Below, piece after piece: positions 43,081 through 54,690 of a DNA stretch of 64,000 nucleotides. Source of the stretch: Diphasiastrum complanatum (taxonomy: Eukaryota > Streptophyta > Lycopodiopsida > Lycopodiales > Lycopodiaceae); assembly GCA_029204225.1 (NCBI GenBank), contig CM055095.1, forward strand, positions 9,950,243-10,014,242, read 5' to 3'. Each line of letters opens with the position of its first letter. The first letter of the stretch is position 1. The translations under genes were made by a program, and so were the position numbers. The notes below the pieces were generated by a model that made no database searches, was not told the origin of the DNA, and was given only the letters and a program-made list of their open reading frames with translations.

Positions 43081-45654
43081 AAAATGTTTCTATTACCAAA
43101 GCTTTGCTAGCTTTCAGCTCTCAGTTTGACAAAAAGACACGAAGTAAAAATGTTCACGAACATCATGACAAAAGACACAAATGCAAAATGTTCGCAAAAG
43201 AAAAATGTTCGTGATACAACAGGAGAAAGTCAGACGACGCGAAAGTCAAACGACTTGAAGCGACATGAAAATCTTCGTGATACTTTTTGACCTTCATGCT
43301 CCAAAGGATAAGGAAGATCATGCAAGTACCATGAAGTACAAAAACCTTGATCTAATATGATGACATCAGCGGAAAAATGTTAGGACATGCCTAACCCACC
43401 TCTCTTGTAATCCATGATTAGATTGTTTAATCCATCTAATCATATATGCTACTATGAATGTATGCAATTACTAGATGTATAAAATACATACAGTAGCTGA
43501 TAGAAAATATATAAAATAGAAGTCCGCTTGTGAGCGAGACAATTTTTGTAAGCAAGATCTACAAAGATCCAAGAAGTCCACTAGTAAGCGAGACGCTACT
43601 CGTGAGAGAACACTATTTTCTTTCACGCCAATGTGTTGTGTGGGTCTGTCATACAGCGCTCGAAATCAAGAGGATCAATAGAAGATATTGTAGCTATTAC
43701 GCACATATCACTTTCAATTTTGTCTGATCTTCAATGAACTATTGTCTGCTATCGCATGTGTATCTCATTCACTTGTTTTTATCAATTCCGCACATTGGTT
43801 CAGTTTTGTTGAATGTTGAATAATCTAAAACGTAGATCAGTAGCGTCTGTCTACTTTCTGGAGGATTGTAGGAATAATATAGCAGGCAGTGACTAGTAGT
43901 CATATTTGAAATCCGTCCGAATTGTTTTTCGTTCGCGATTAATTTGATTTTGCTTCAACAATGTCAATATCATAGCTCGCTCAAGTTTCGCTTTGTTTTG
44001 CTTCGCTTCGTCTAGTTTTGCTTCGTTTCGTTTTGTTTCATTTCCGATCCTGGTTGATATTTGCAATTTGCGTTCCATTTATTAGTTTCGCATCACATGC
44101 AATCCTGCATCTAGGCTAATCTAGCACCCCCTTGCTAACCAATAACTAAACACAAGTTGTTGAGAAATGAAAAATCATCTATCTTGACTTTAGGCTTCTC
44201 ACAAACTTTTTTCTATGTAAGTTTGTTGTTTCATAAATGTAAATGCCAAATTTGGCATAGAAGAAACTCGAGCTACATAAGTTCTTCAAGTCTAGTTGGT
44301 AATATACAACTTGCATATAGATTGTAGACTTAGAAATGTCATTAATAGGCTTGTAGAAACTCGTGGCATATCACATGCAATGGTTGTAAGTGATCCATAG
44401 TGACATGCAAGGCATGCACAAAGTCAAATGGACACATGCATGATGATTTGTACAATTCTAGTTAAAAAAATGACACTTGGTAAAAGTAGGTAGAAATGCA
44501 TGCATGAGAAGTGACAAATGTCACTAATACTCTAGTTTTCACTTATAGATGTGGATGGAAGATGGATGGATGTGGAAGCTATTTCATGCCATTTTGGACC
44601 TACACTATCATTTGCTTGAATGTTGCTCTCTCTTTCTATCTCTACCTCGAGTTGAGACTCATGCTCATGCATTAAATTCTTGTACTTTTTCTCTTTTGTC
44701 TTTCAAAGCTAACATTCTTTGACTCTTAGCATGCTAGATTGTGATTTAGCCATTATATTCTGTACTAGATCTTGGTATTCAATCTAGAATCAGTTTGTGT
44801 GCTAATCATAAAGCTTAATAAGATCATTCACACTTGAGGATCATTCCCCACACGTGTGAACTTGCTGAAAATTTTGTCATGGTATCAGAGCCAAATTAAG
44901 CTTTGAATGCTATTATCTATGATTGTTCAAGAATTATTGAGCCCAATTCAAGCAAAAAAGCAGTTTATCACTTTTCTTTACCTTTTCTTGAAAAGTGTTT
45001 GGATCAAAGAGGTTACAAACTGAATTTTTAGATCAGAATAGACATTGTACGGAATTATGGAATTTTGCACGTATGAAAATCAGAGATTTTCATACCTCTT
45101 TAATCCCTTGCTATTTGGTCCAAAGATATTGATCTTATAGCTTGATGGAAAGCTTATGACAAGTACTTTCCATTGCAATTGATCCCAAGTCAATTTGATA
45201 TGTCTATCAAGAGTTATAAGCTCTCAAAGATGGTAGGGAGAGGTCCAAAATCCGAGTGACCACTTTTTTATTTGATTCAATCTTGCTTGATTCTTAATCC
45301 ATTGTTTTGAGTATCCAGCACAAGAAACTGAAGATCAAGACAAAGTTTGATGTTATTGAACACCATTGATCCTTATGTGAATCATCAGTGTTTTCTTTTG
45401 GAGCATCTAACACGTTCCAAAAGTAGAAACCAAACTTGTCTATGTGCCTCAATCCATTTTGAGAGACTGGTCTAGATTATTTTGTTGTGTGGAATATTTG
45501 AGATCTATCTCAAATACATTTGCAAGTTTTTCACATATGAAGGTAGCACACCCTTGAAAATACCTATAGTGAAAGAGAGTAGCAACATCAAGTCTGATTG
45601 GAACAAGCTCAAACATATAATTGTCCAATAACAAGAAGTCTTCACAATATGGCA

Positions 45655-46490
45655 CCTGTAGGAGGATATCTCTTAGAACCAAGTGAAAGACTTAGTACCT
45701 CCAATTTCTCAATATGGAAGGTTAGGATGGAGTCAGTTATAATACTCTAGGATGTTATGGACATAGTACTTGGTATCGAGGAGGAGCCTCAGACACAACT
45801 TGAAATACCAAAGTATAGGAAGAGAGCTAGAATGGCTCTACATTTCATTAAAATGAATGTCTCTGATGAGATTATGAGAGAAATATGATCTTGCACCACT
45901 ATTAAAGATGTTTGGGATGCACTTAAGTCCATCTATGAAGCTAATAACACTTCTAGGATACTCACTCTTAGAAATCAAATTTTTCAAAGTTTTCAAAGAA
46001 GTGTGGAGAGTGTATCAAATTATGTTCTGGGAATAAAAGATCTTCATAGAGAGCTTGCTTGTGTTGGTGTCACAATCAATCAATATGAGCTAGTACAAGT
46101 CATTCTAAATAGCTTAAAAGAAGACTATGATAATCTTGTTCAATCCTTTGCCATAAAGGAGGAGTTGTCCAATTTGAAAACTCTTCAAGGAATTCTCATC
46201 TCTGAAGAAGCTAGGCAACGTTACAAACTTTCTAGGATGAACAAACTTGAGCATATTGGAAGTGACAAAGCTCTCTTTGTCAAGGACAAGCATAAAGGAA
46301 GGAGCAACAACTAGTTTTCTCAAGTTTTCAACAAAGACAAAGCCAAGGACAGAGACAAAGATGGTGAAGAGGATGACTCAACTCATCCTTCTACTTCCAA
46401 GACCAAGAAGAAGAAAGTCAAGTGTTTCTTTTGTGTCAAGAAGGGGCATTATGCCTCTAATTGCTTCAAAAAGAAAAATAAATTCTCTAT
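45655..46490 (+). pseudogene. Copia F gag with zinc knuckle
   Basis: The frame reads GGYLLEPSERLSTSNFSIWK (substrate-like gag start), KYRKRARMALHFIKMNVSDE, TTIKDVWDALKSIYEANNTS, LTLRNQIFQSFQRSVESVSN, then VQVILNSLKEDYDNLVQSFA and the CCHC knuckle CFFCVKKGHYASNC (about 46425-46470). Stops occur at about 45750, 45888 and 46312. UBN2-type copia Gag; the zinc knuckle binds element RNA. Confidence 0.8.
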
Positions 46491-46538
46491 AATGAGAAAG
46501 AAGAAGACTTTATTGCAAGTGATGGAGAAGGATCACTC

Positions 46539-47840
46539 ATGGTGTCAAGCATTTCTTCAACACCCTTCAAGAAAGATGGAGCTTGGTGCATCGATAGTGG
46601 AGCCTCTTCACATATGTGTTGTTCAAAGGAGTCTTTTGACTCTATTGTACCTTATAAAGGACTTAAAATATCTATTTATACTGCAAATGATAATGAATGC
46701 TCTATTGAAGAAATTGGCAACATTCCATTGAAACTTGCTTCTTCTAAAGTTCTATCACTTTCCAATGTTCTTTTTGTTCATGAGCTTACAAAGAACTTGA
46801 TAAGTGTTGGAAAGTTGCTTGATTGTGGTTGTGATGTAAAATTCAATTCCAATACTTGCTTTATCAAGAAGGATGATGAGATCCTAGCTAATAGATCTAG
46901 ATATGGTGGAATCTTCAAGTTGAATTCTTATGAGAATGCAAGCTTTTGTGAAATTGCTCTAATGTCTAAGGAGGAGTTATAACATAGAAGGTTGGGGCAT
47001 CCTAACTTTAAGTCTATGCTTTCTGTGATCAACAATGATAAGACTATTGGTCTTCCAAGGTCACTTTCCAAGGATATCAAGCCTTGTGAGGCTTGTGCTA
47101 TTGCAAAATCACATAGAAAGCCATATCAAAAGTCTTCAAATAAGACTTCTCATCCTTTGGAATTAATTCACTCGGATGTTCATTTTTCTTCCTCAAAAAG
47201 TATTGGTGGTGCAACTCGTTTTGTCACCTTCATTGATGATTTTACAAGACATACTTGGTTGTACTTACTTTCTTCAAAAGCTATGGTATTTGATCACTTC
47301 CTAGTCTTCAAAGCTTATGTTGAGAAACAGTTTTCTTTCAAAGTTAAAGCTTTAAGATGTGATGGAGGAGGTGAATACATCTCCAACAAGTTCTATGATG
47401 ATTGTGAGGTTGAAGGGATTAAGAGAGAGTTTTCTTGTGCTTATTCTCCATCTCAAAATGGAGTTGTTGAAAGAAAAAATTGATCTCTATGTGAATGTGC
47501 TATAGCAATCCGAGTTGAAGCTTCTTTGCCTATTGAATATTGGGGAGAAGCAATTAATTGTGCAAACTATTTGTGCAATATATTACCTCACAATGCACTT
47601 GCAGTAAGATCACCATATGAAGTTTTGTTTAAAAAGAAACCTAAGGTTGATCACCTTAGAGTTTTTGGATATGCTTGCTTTGTTACCCTTGGAAACAAGG
47701 AAAAGAGATGATCCAAATTCAGTCAAAGGGATCATGGTTGGATACTCATCCAACAAGAAGGCTTACAGAATCTATGTTCCCTCTATCTCAATTACAATTG
47801 AGAGTAGGGATGTTATTTTCCGTGAGAATCAAAAATAATA
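46539..47840 (+). pseudogene. Copia F protease and integrase
   Basis: The protease motif WCIDSGASSHMCCSKESFDS and NVLFVHELTKNLISVGKLLD lie at 46570-46830. Then a stop, the pre-integrase zinc (HRRLGHPNFKSM ... CEACAIAKSH) and the integrase core: ELIHSDVHFSS (first D), FVTFIDDFTRHTWLYLL, KVKALRCDGGGEYISNKFYD (second D), YSPSQNGVVERKN (catalytic E). After a TGA come YWGEAINCANYLCNILP, PKVDHLRVFGYACFV and ITIESRDVIF. Stops at about 46982, 47483 and 47709 interrupt an otherwise complete integrase. Confidence 0.85.
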
Positions 47841-48778
47841 TTTGAGGAGGTCGAGATCAAAAATTCTCAAAAGGATTCTCCTATCATCACCCTTGAAGAT
47901 TATCATGGAGAGATGAGTCTGAGAATCGAGGAGGAGTCACCTCGAATTTTTTCACCAAGGAGATCACAAAGAGAAAGATCCGAGCCTAAGAGACTTACAT
48001 ATGGAGATAAAGGCAAGCAAGTGGAACTCAACTCCACTAATTATGCTTATTTTGTTTCACATGAGGAGCCAAATGATGTATATGATACACTCAACTCAAA
48101 AATGGTTTCTAGCCATGAAGGAGGAATATGATGCATTGATTGCTGACAAGACATGAGAGCTCATGGATCTTCCATCCAACAAGCACACCATTGGTTGCAA
48201 ATGGGTTTTTTGAGTCAAATATAATCAAGATGGCACAATCAACAAGTACAAGGCAAGGCTTTGTGCAAAGGGTTTTGCTCAAGTTTATGGACTTGATTAT
48301 GAGGAGACTTTTGCTCCAGTTGCAAAGATGCAGATCGGAAATCTACAAGTGCATGTGTCATATATTTTGAAAAAAATTTGATATCTTGGATTTCCAAAAA
48401 ACAAGATACTATATCACTCTCATCTTGTGAAGCTGAATATAAGGCACTTACTACTACAACAAAAGAAGTGCTTTGGATCAAGAGGTTGCTAGTGGAGCTA
48501 AAGATAATCAAGGAAGATGATCTACCTATGATCTTGTGTGACAATATTTCAGCACAAGCCCTTGCCAACAATCCAATATTTCATGCAAGAAGCAAGCACA
48601 TCGAGGTTGCACATTACTTCGTGAGAGACAAGCTCATTGGAGGGGAAATCTACTTGGAGCACATCGACGCATCATCTTGTATTGCATATTTGCTCACCAA
48701 ACCTTTGAGCAAAAATTCCTTCATCAAGCATAGAGCCAATCTTGGAATAATTCCAAGATCCATATTCAAATCAACATG
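47841..48778 (+). pseudogene. Copia F RT start fused to RNase H; RT core missing
   Basis: A polyprotein linker (SPRRSQRERSEPKRLTYGDK) leads to the RT start in shifted frames (KHTIGCKWVF-like, then [14 protein letters not shown] at 48285-48330). Within 12 bp it passes into [20 protein letters not shown], the RNase H region, and runs to the end (ISLSSCEAEYKALTTTTKEV, HARSKHIEVAHYFVRDKL, AYLLTKPLSKNSF). The whole RT palm with YVDD is deleted. Confidence 0.8.
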
Positions 48779-49489
48779 AGGAGTGTTGGGAGATGAAAAA
48801 TCATCTATCTTGACTTTAGGCTTGTCACAAACTTTTTTCTATGTAAATTTGTTGTTTCATAAATGTAAATGCCAAATTTGGCCTAGAAGGAACTCAAGCC
48901 ACATGGGTTCTTCAAGTCTAGTTGGTAATATACAACTTGCATATAGATTGTAGACTTAGAAATGTCATTAATAGACTTGTAGAAACTCGTGGCATATCAC
49001 ATGCAATGGTTGTAAGTGATCCATAGTGACATGCAAGGCATGCACAAAGTCAAATGGACACATGCATGATGATTTGTACAATTCTAGTTAAAAAAATGAC
49101 ACTTGGTAAAAGTAGATAGAAATGCATGCATGAGAAGTGACAAATGTCACTAATACTCTAGTTTTCATTTATAGATGTGGATGGAAGATGGATGGATGTG
49201 GTTCTACCTCGAACTACCTCAAACTCCATAAATATGTGTAGTTGGGAACTCAATGGACCCCTTGGAAGTGCGCCCTCCTACTAGGTCGCATTGCCCAAGT
49301 TGTGCTTGTATATTTTGGTCCAAGACCAATAAAGTGATATGGTTCAAGGTTGAGGCCCAAGGTTTAGAAAAATAGCCAATACACCCATGGTAATGACTTT
49401 CTAACACCTCACTTGCCCATCAAATATGACTCGACACAAGCACAGTAGCAGAAGCCAAATATGCCAGTTTCTCGAAGATCAAATCGAAA

Positions 49490-49660
49490 CAGAGTTTTTC
49501 CTAACAAATTTATCGATAATTTCATAGCCACTTATTACTTTGTTGAAGAGTCAGTTTATTCTAAGGCAATTTCTAGTCTAGATGTCGATAATTGGAGATC
49601 AACAATGGACACGGATTATGAATCTCTCATTAAAAACTAGATCTGGACTATTACTGTTAC
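49490..49660 (+). pseudogene. Copia RT N-terminal remnant
   Basis: Plus strand FIDNFIATYYFVEESVYSKA, then DNWRSTMDTDYESLIKN, a stop, IWTITV: the segment that opens copia reverse transcriptase. Nothing of the core follows; a tandem duplication starts at 49737. Confidence 0.6.
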
Positions 49661-49736
49661 ATATCTATGTAACTAGCTATACTTCAATGATCCCTATATG
49701 TCCATTTAGTGTTGGGGGCTAAATGGCAGGTTACCC

Positions 49737-49940
49737 TTGGATAACGGGTACCCTTAGGATTAAGGATAGGTGTCTTTGGATAAGGACAAACAAGTGACTA
49801 TACCTTGGTCAGAGGTATGGAATCAACTTATCCATTGGATAAGGGGTACCCTTAGGATTAAGGGTATGTGCCTTTAGATTAAGGTACTAGTGTCCTTGGT
49901 TAAGGACAGGTAGGTGTCTATGCCTTGGTCGGATGTATGG
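49737..49940. repeat. Two-copy tandem repeat, about 100 bp
   Basis: TTGGATAACGGGTACCCTTA (49737) and TTGGATAAGGGGTACCCTTA (49838) each run through TGCCTT/TACCTTGGTC to a GTATGG end. The second copy holds an extra GGATTAAGG-like unit. Confidence 0.75.
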
Positions 49941-51322
49941 AGATAGGAAGAACGAGAATGGAGAAGAGAGCAAGAATATTGCGGAACTGCTCTCTCGTTC
50001 TAATTAGTTGCTAGGTGCAAAAACAATCTAATAGATAGCTTATGCTGAAGATAATCACAGCCTTAAGTATTTTGATTTCCCAACAAGATCTTAGAAATAA
50101 AATAAAATTCATACTCTAAAACAAGAGGATAGTCCACCGAAGAGATTAGAGATGGTTTGTGTGCGGTATTACTGAAATCAAATTCAATGTGAAGTATAGT
50201 TTTGAAATAAATGGATGAGTAGTATGATATCGCGAGTTCCTCAGGCGTCAAAGACAACCATCGTCTGATCAAAAATTGAGGAGTCGTAGACGTCCGTGTT
50301 CTGATGAGAGTGAGTAAACAAGCGCAATCAAATAACAATGAAAGTGCATTCAATCACAACAAGCATTCATCTACGTTGTACATAGATAAAAGCAAGCTGC
50401 TGCTATATTACAATGAAGCGCAATACAAATAGCAATTACAACAAAAAATGACGGCATAACTAGGAGGCTCAAATAATGCGTCTCATGGACGGAGTAATCA
50501 CTAATCTGTGCTTGGATGACCTTTTTATAGATTTCATCCGTGTATTAATTACATTGAATGCTTGTCACCTAATTAGGAAAGCCGTTGTACTTGGAAGCAT
50601 ATGGCTTTTGTGACAACTGTGCATAGTATATACGGTCAATAATTCAGCATCGTTGATGCGGACAAGGACGTCGCTGGAATGTTCCTCGTTTATTTTAGAA
50701 GACCTTCGAGATTTTTCTCTGTCTTCGTATTTTTCGCAATAAGCCGAAGGTGCCCTAAAAAAGACAATCATGTCTGTAAAACAGTTTAACGCATGAAAAT
50801 AGATGACCTTCGGGAGTTCTCTCTCTCTTTGCATTTTTCACAAAGAGCCGAAGGTGTGTTAAAAGTAGTTAAACTTTTGAACTATGCAAGCTTTCGTATT
50901 TCAAAAAAAATGCGAAAAAGCCGAAGTTGTTGAAAACATAGTGTATTTTTGCAAATTGTTGAAAAAGTAACGTATTTCCGCAGACTTGTTCTAAATGCAA
51001 GTTTCGTGAAAGTCCTTGAAGATGGCCAAGTCTTCAATGACTTCAAGTTATTAAACTTGACATCTGAACTTTGAAATTATGACAGGATTGGTTACCATTT
51101 GCTGGAGATTAGCCGGAAGCCCGTTGTAGACGTTCTCCAAATAAATTGGCTCTCTAAGTTTGTGATTCTTGCAGTATCAGATGAGCAGACGTAGAACCAA
51201 AGTTGGTTTCACCTAACTCTAGATCAATGATCAATAAACATGCAGGAAGAATCATGAAATATAAATTAGTCATTCACCAAGGAGGCAACTGTGGACTTAA
51301 TTTCCAACAATCCCCCTTAAGG

Positions 51323-51825
51323 TCACGATTGGTGCCTTGGTATCTTCGTCAGGTTCAACATGTTGAAAAACTTCTGGTGCTTGATCCTGGGAAGCGCTTT
51401 GGTGAAGATGTCTGCGACCATTTTTGTTCTGGAGCAATATTGAAGGATCACTTGCCCTGAGAAAATTTTCTCCTGAATGAAATGATACTGGATTTCTATG
51501 TGCTTGGATTTGCCATGAAATATGTGATTCAATGACTGTGAAATACAGCTCAAGTTGTCACACATAATGGTGGTAGCATTAAACTGAGTTTGATGTAAGT
51601 CGTGAAGTAATAGACTGATCCATACAGTTTCTTTTGAAGCTTGACATGCTGCGATGTACTCTGTCTCTATCGAAGAAAGTGCAACTGATTTCTGCCTCCT
51701 TGAGTTCCACGAAATCGGTCCCCCTATCAGATAGAAACAGAACCCGGAGGTAGATTTTCTGGTAGAGACCATTTCTCCCCAATCTAAGTCGAAGTAGACT
51801 CACAAGACAAGTGGGTCGATAACAT
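51323..51825 (-). pseudogene. Copia B RNase H and C-terminus
   Basis: Open frame 51772-51323: VSTRKSTSGFCFYLIGGPIS, ALSSIETEYIAACQASKETV, KSKHIEIQYHFIQEKIFSGQ, MVADIFTKALPRIKHQKFF, the standard copia RNase H tail, ending 10 bp before the purine tract and 3' LTR. The frame is undamaged over 149 codons, but the RT that should precede it is replaced by the nested copia G. Confidence 0.8.
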
Positions 51826-51900
51826 TTCCTTTGTCAAGTAAACTGCGCGCTTTGTTGGTAGAATCAAGATATGTCTGATCAGTTGTTTTACAACTCCCTC

Positions 51901-52838
51901 TCAAAGTGGCAGTTGGATTAACCCCAATCTTCTTCGCTGCTTCTCGAACAAGCTTTTACTTAGTGGCTTTGTAAAGATATCAGCTGTCATTTCCTTTGTA
52001 GGTATGAAGACTATCTTCAGTATCTTCTTCTCGACTAAGTCCCGAATAACATGATACTTGATAGCTATGTGCTTCGTCGTAGCTACTGCTTCCGCCCATA
52101 ACTCCTTTGGTGCTTTTGCATGAGCCATCATACACCTTGCAACTTCCATACGTGTACGATTTCTTCGTTCAGCTATTCCATTGTGCTGAGGTGTGTATGA
52201 TGCTGTTTTTGTATGCATAATACCTCGATCAGTACTGAAAGCTTTGAATTTGTTGGAAATATACTCACCTCCACGATCTGTGCGAATTTGTTTCAACTTG
52301 CTGCATGTCTGCTTCTCAGCCCAATTCGTATACTCAACGAATTTCTTGAAAGTTTCTGATTTTGTACGAATAAAATATACTACAACGAACTTCTTGAAGT
52401 CATCGATAAACATAATGAAGTATTTTGCATCACCCAATGACAACACTCCAAATGGTCCACAAATATCTGAATGCACAATTTCCAGTACTTTGGTTGCTTT
52501 ATAAACATCTTTACTGAAAGGTGTTCGAGACATTTTGCCTTTAAGACAGGATTCGCAGGTAGTTCAAATATCTCGACTTTTGATTTTGACTCCTTCAATT
52601 CTCTGACTTTTGTTGGCTTGGTACAGGGCTTCCATGTTCATGTGACATAGCCTCTTGTGCCACATAATATCTGTTGCTTCATGAGTTTAATTAGCTTGTT
52701 CAACTCTAGTTCGGATGCTCAAGTGATACAAATTACCATTTCTATTGCCTTTGGCAACCAGGTTATCAGAATCTTCATCGAACAATCTACAAGAGTTTCT
52801 TGTGAAGGGTACTGACATTTCTATGTCAACTGTCTTAG
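51901..52838 (-). pseudogene. Copia G pre-integrase/integrase fused to the RNase H end
   Basis: WHKRLCHMNMEALYQANKSQ and CESCLKGKMSRTPF (zinc region) lead into the integrase: EIVHSDICGPF, YFIMFIDDFKKFVVVYFIRT, QIRTDRGGEYISNKFKAF, TPQHNGIAERRNRTRMEVAR, KELWAEAVATT. It then jumps directly to KHIAIKYHVIRDLVEKKILK, TADIFTKPLSKSLFEKQRRR, the extreme end of copia RNase H. The rest of integrase, the whole RT and most of RNase H are deleted within one open 210-codon frame (52533-51901). Confidence 0.8.
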
Positions 52839-53453
52839 CTACGGATAGAAGATACCGTTGTCATCATAGTGTTCGCGTGCTTCTACTTCCTCTTTGACTC
52901 CATCTATCGCTTTTTGAAGTGCCATTGTCGAATATTTCACCAGTAAAGTTTGAGTTGTGTGAAATGACTTGGGTAGGGCACGAAGAAAATAGCTAAGTTG
53001 CTTTTCCTTTGAGATCACATTTTCGGTGCCGAAATTCTGCAAAGAAATAAACAAATTATTTATCTTTCGCACGAATGTGGTCAGGTCTTTGTCGTCCCAT
53101 TGTAGGTAAGTCAATTGGTCCTCCAAGAACGTGACTTGATTTCGAGATCGAGTCTCATTCTTGGTTCGCAGTTCTTCCCACAATTCTTTCACATTTGAAG
53201 TCGATAAAAGATCTAGCATTATGTCGTCATGCACTGAAGACGCAATAATTGCTATAGCTTTGTCATTTTTCTCCATCCATTCACGAAGTTCCTTGCCAGG
53301 TGCAATTGGCTTATCTTCTGATGGTTCTACTCATTGCCATAGACCTTCGCCCTTTAGTACGAGTGAAGTTTTTAACTTCTAGACTAAATAGTTTGAACCT
53401 TCTGCATCCAAGATCGTATTAATCTTAGACTGAATGTTGCTGATCGAAGACAT
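52839..53453 (-). pseudogene. Copia G gag
   Basis: ATG at 53453 (MSSISNIQSKINTILDAEGS), a stop near 53390, and a 145-codon open part: AIIASSVHDDIMLDLLSTSN, ELWEELRTKNETRSRNQVTF, LEDQLTYLQWDDKDLTTFVR, FLRALPKSFHTTQTLL, EVEAREHYDD. UBN2-type copia Gag of the same family as copia E. The zinc knuckle and protease that should follow are missing. Confidence 0.75.
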
Positions 53454-54441
53454 CTTTCGATTTGGCTCTTGATGGATATAAGGCTATTTGATTTCACTGT
53501 ATATCACTATATTCGCTCTGATACCACTGTAAGAAAGGTTCCGCGAAACTGTTAGAAAGGTTCTGCGAAATTTTCTTTAGAAAACGCGACTAGAGGTTGA
53601 ATAAATCATACCAATATCAGCATTTTTAATCATGCCTGAATTTGATCTATGTACTAATACAACAATTCTATTATGATTAAATTATGCGTGCGAAAATATG
53701 GGTGCATAAATTGGAAAAATACGTGCAAATGTGATAGACAATTAGATATAAACGACTGAAACTTTGATCAGAAAACGAATTTTTATAATTTAGAGTCCGA
53801 ATTGATATACATTTTTCTTACTGCCTTGTGGTATCTCTTTTACGAAGAGTACGTAAGTGTGCAAGTGCATAAGTAAATAAGTCACTTTGAGTCCAAGTCT
53901 GAGCTTGAATCTGAGAGTATATTTTTACTATAAGTGCACATGTATTTATATTGTTACAGGATAAGTCCTTTGGCTTTTTTCCTTCTGTAATAGAATCCAA
54001 TCATTTTGACGGTTGATATTCAACACGATTATGGTTTTTCAGAGTCCAACAAATTTTGTTCGCGAATATTTTGCGACAGTCTGTCTCTTCGTTTCAGCTT
54101 CGTGTTTCACAAATTGTTTGCGACACTTGTCTCTTCATGACATTTTCGTCATTCACGAATCGTTCTCGACAGATGACAATTCTTGAGTTTGAAAGAAGCT
54201 AGAATATTTCGTGAACTTGTCGAGATAGTTTCGCAACAGGTGAGCTTGAAGAACAGTTCAGAAAATTTCGTGAATTGTTCGCGACATCTGAGGCTTAAAC
54301 AAGAAACAGAAAAAATCGCGACAAGATTTTGTTCGCGAATCTTTTGAGCTTCAAGTTCACGTGCGTTTATTTCTATCCTTTGTCAAGTAAACTGCGCACT
54401 TTGTTGGTAGAATCAAGATTTGTCTGATCAATTGTTCTACA

Positions 54442-54690
54442 ATATTTGAGAATCGACTAGATTGAGTGTGCTACATGCTAGGGCCTTATGATTTTTGATC
54501 CTCCAGGCCTTTGCTTGATCACCATCTTATGGTTTCAGGTATGCACCTTCTACTTCATCCCAAAGATCTCTATCTATCAACATCATTCTTCCAAATGTAG
54601 AAGTTAGAACCATTGAATTTGTCAATGACTCTAGCTTCACTGAGTGATGAAGATGGAGAGCTACCTTTATGAGACATGATAATAGTATAC
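54442..54690 (-). pseudogene. Copia B gag N-terminus
   Basis: Minus strand from about 54680: MSHKGSSPSSSLSEARVIDK, KNDV, then DLWDEVEGAYLKP, a stop, DGDQAKAWRIKNHKALACST and LVDSQI, a typical copia Gag beginning. It is cut at 54442 by the LTR of copia G; the rest of gag, protease, integrase and RT of copia B are missing from the window. Confidence 0.65.

Larger units (their letters stand above)
42166..44095 (+). mobile_element. Copia element E, heavily deleted
   Basis: A 100-bp 5' LTR fragment (42166-42264, ending TTAGTTCCACATCA), primer site TGGTATCAAAGCC (42266-42278), gag remnant, a gypsy patch, and a full 3' LTR (43378-44095, TGTTAGGACATG...TTTCGCATCA). The LTR end sequence rich in TTTCGTTTTG matches at both sides. 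Pol is gone. Confidence 0.75.
44158..49201 (+). mobile_element. Copia element F with both LTRs
   Basis: 5' LTR 44158-44879 (TGTTGAGAAATG...TTTTGTCA, 722 bp), primer site TGGTATCAGAGCC (44880-44892), gag-pol, purine tract ATGAGGAG, then a 3' LTR from 48784 (TGTTGGGAGATG) truncated at about 49201. Over the shared 418 bp I count about 13 differences, roughly 97% identity. That is surprisingly close given the many stops in the coding part. Confidence 0.85.
51826..54441 (-). mobile_element. Copia element G nested in copia B
   Basis: 5' LTR 54441-53528 (914 bp, TGTAGAACAATTGATC...CTTACA), primer site TGGTATCAGAGCG (53526-53514), gag from ATG 53453, pol remnants, purine tract TTTGAGAGGGAGT and only 67 bp of 3' LTR (51892-51826, TGTAAAACAACTGATC). 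The LTR truncation lies exactly where copia B RNase H resumes. Confidence 0.8.
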
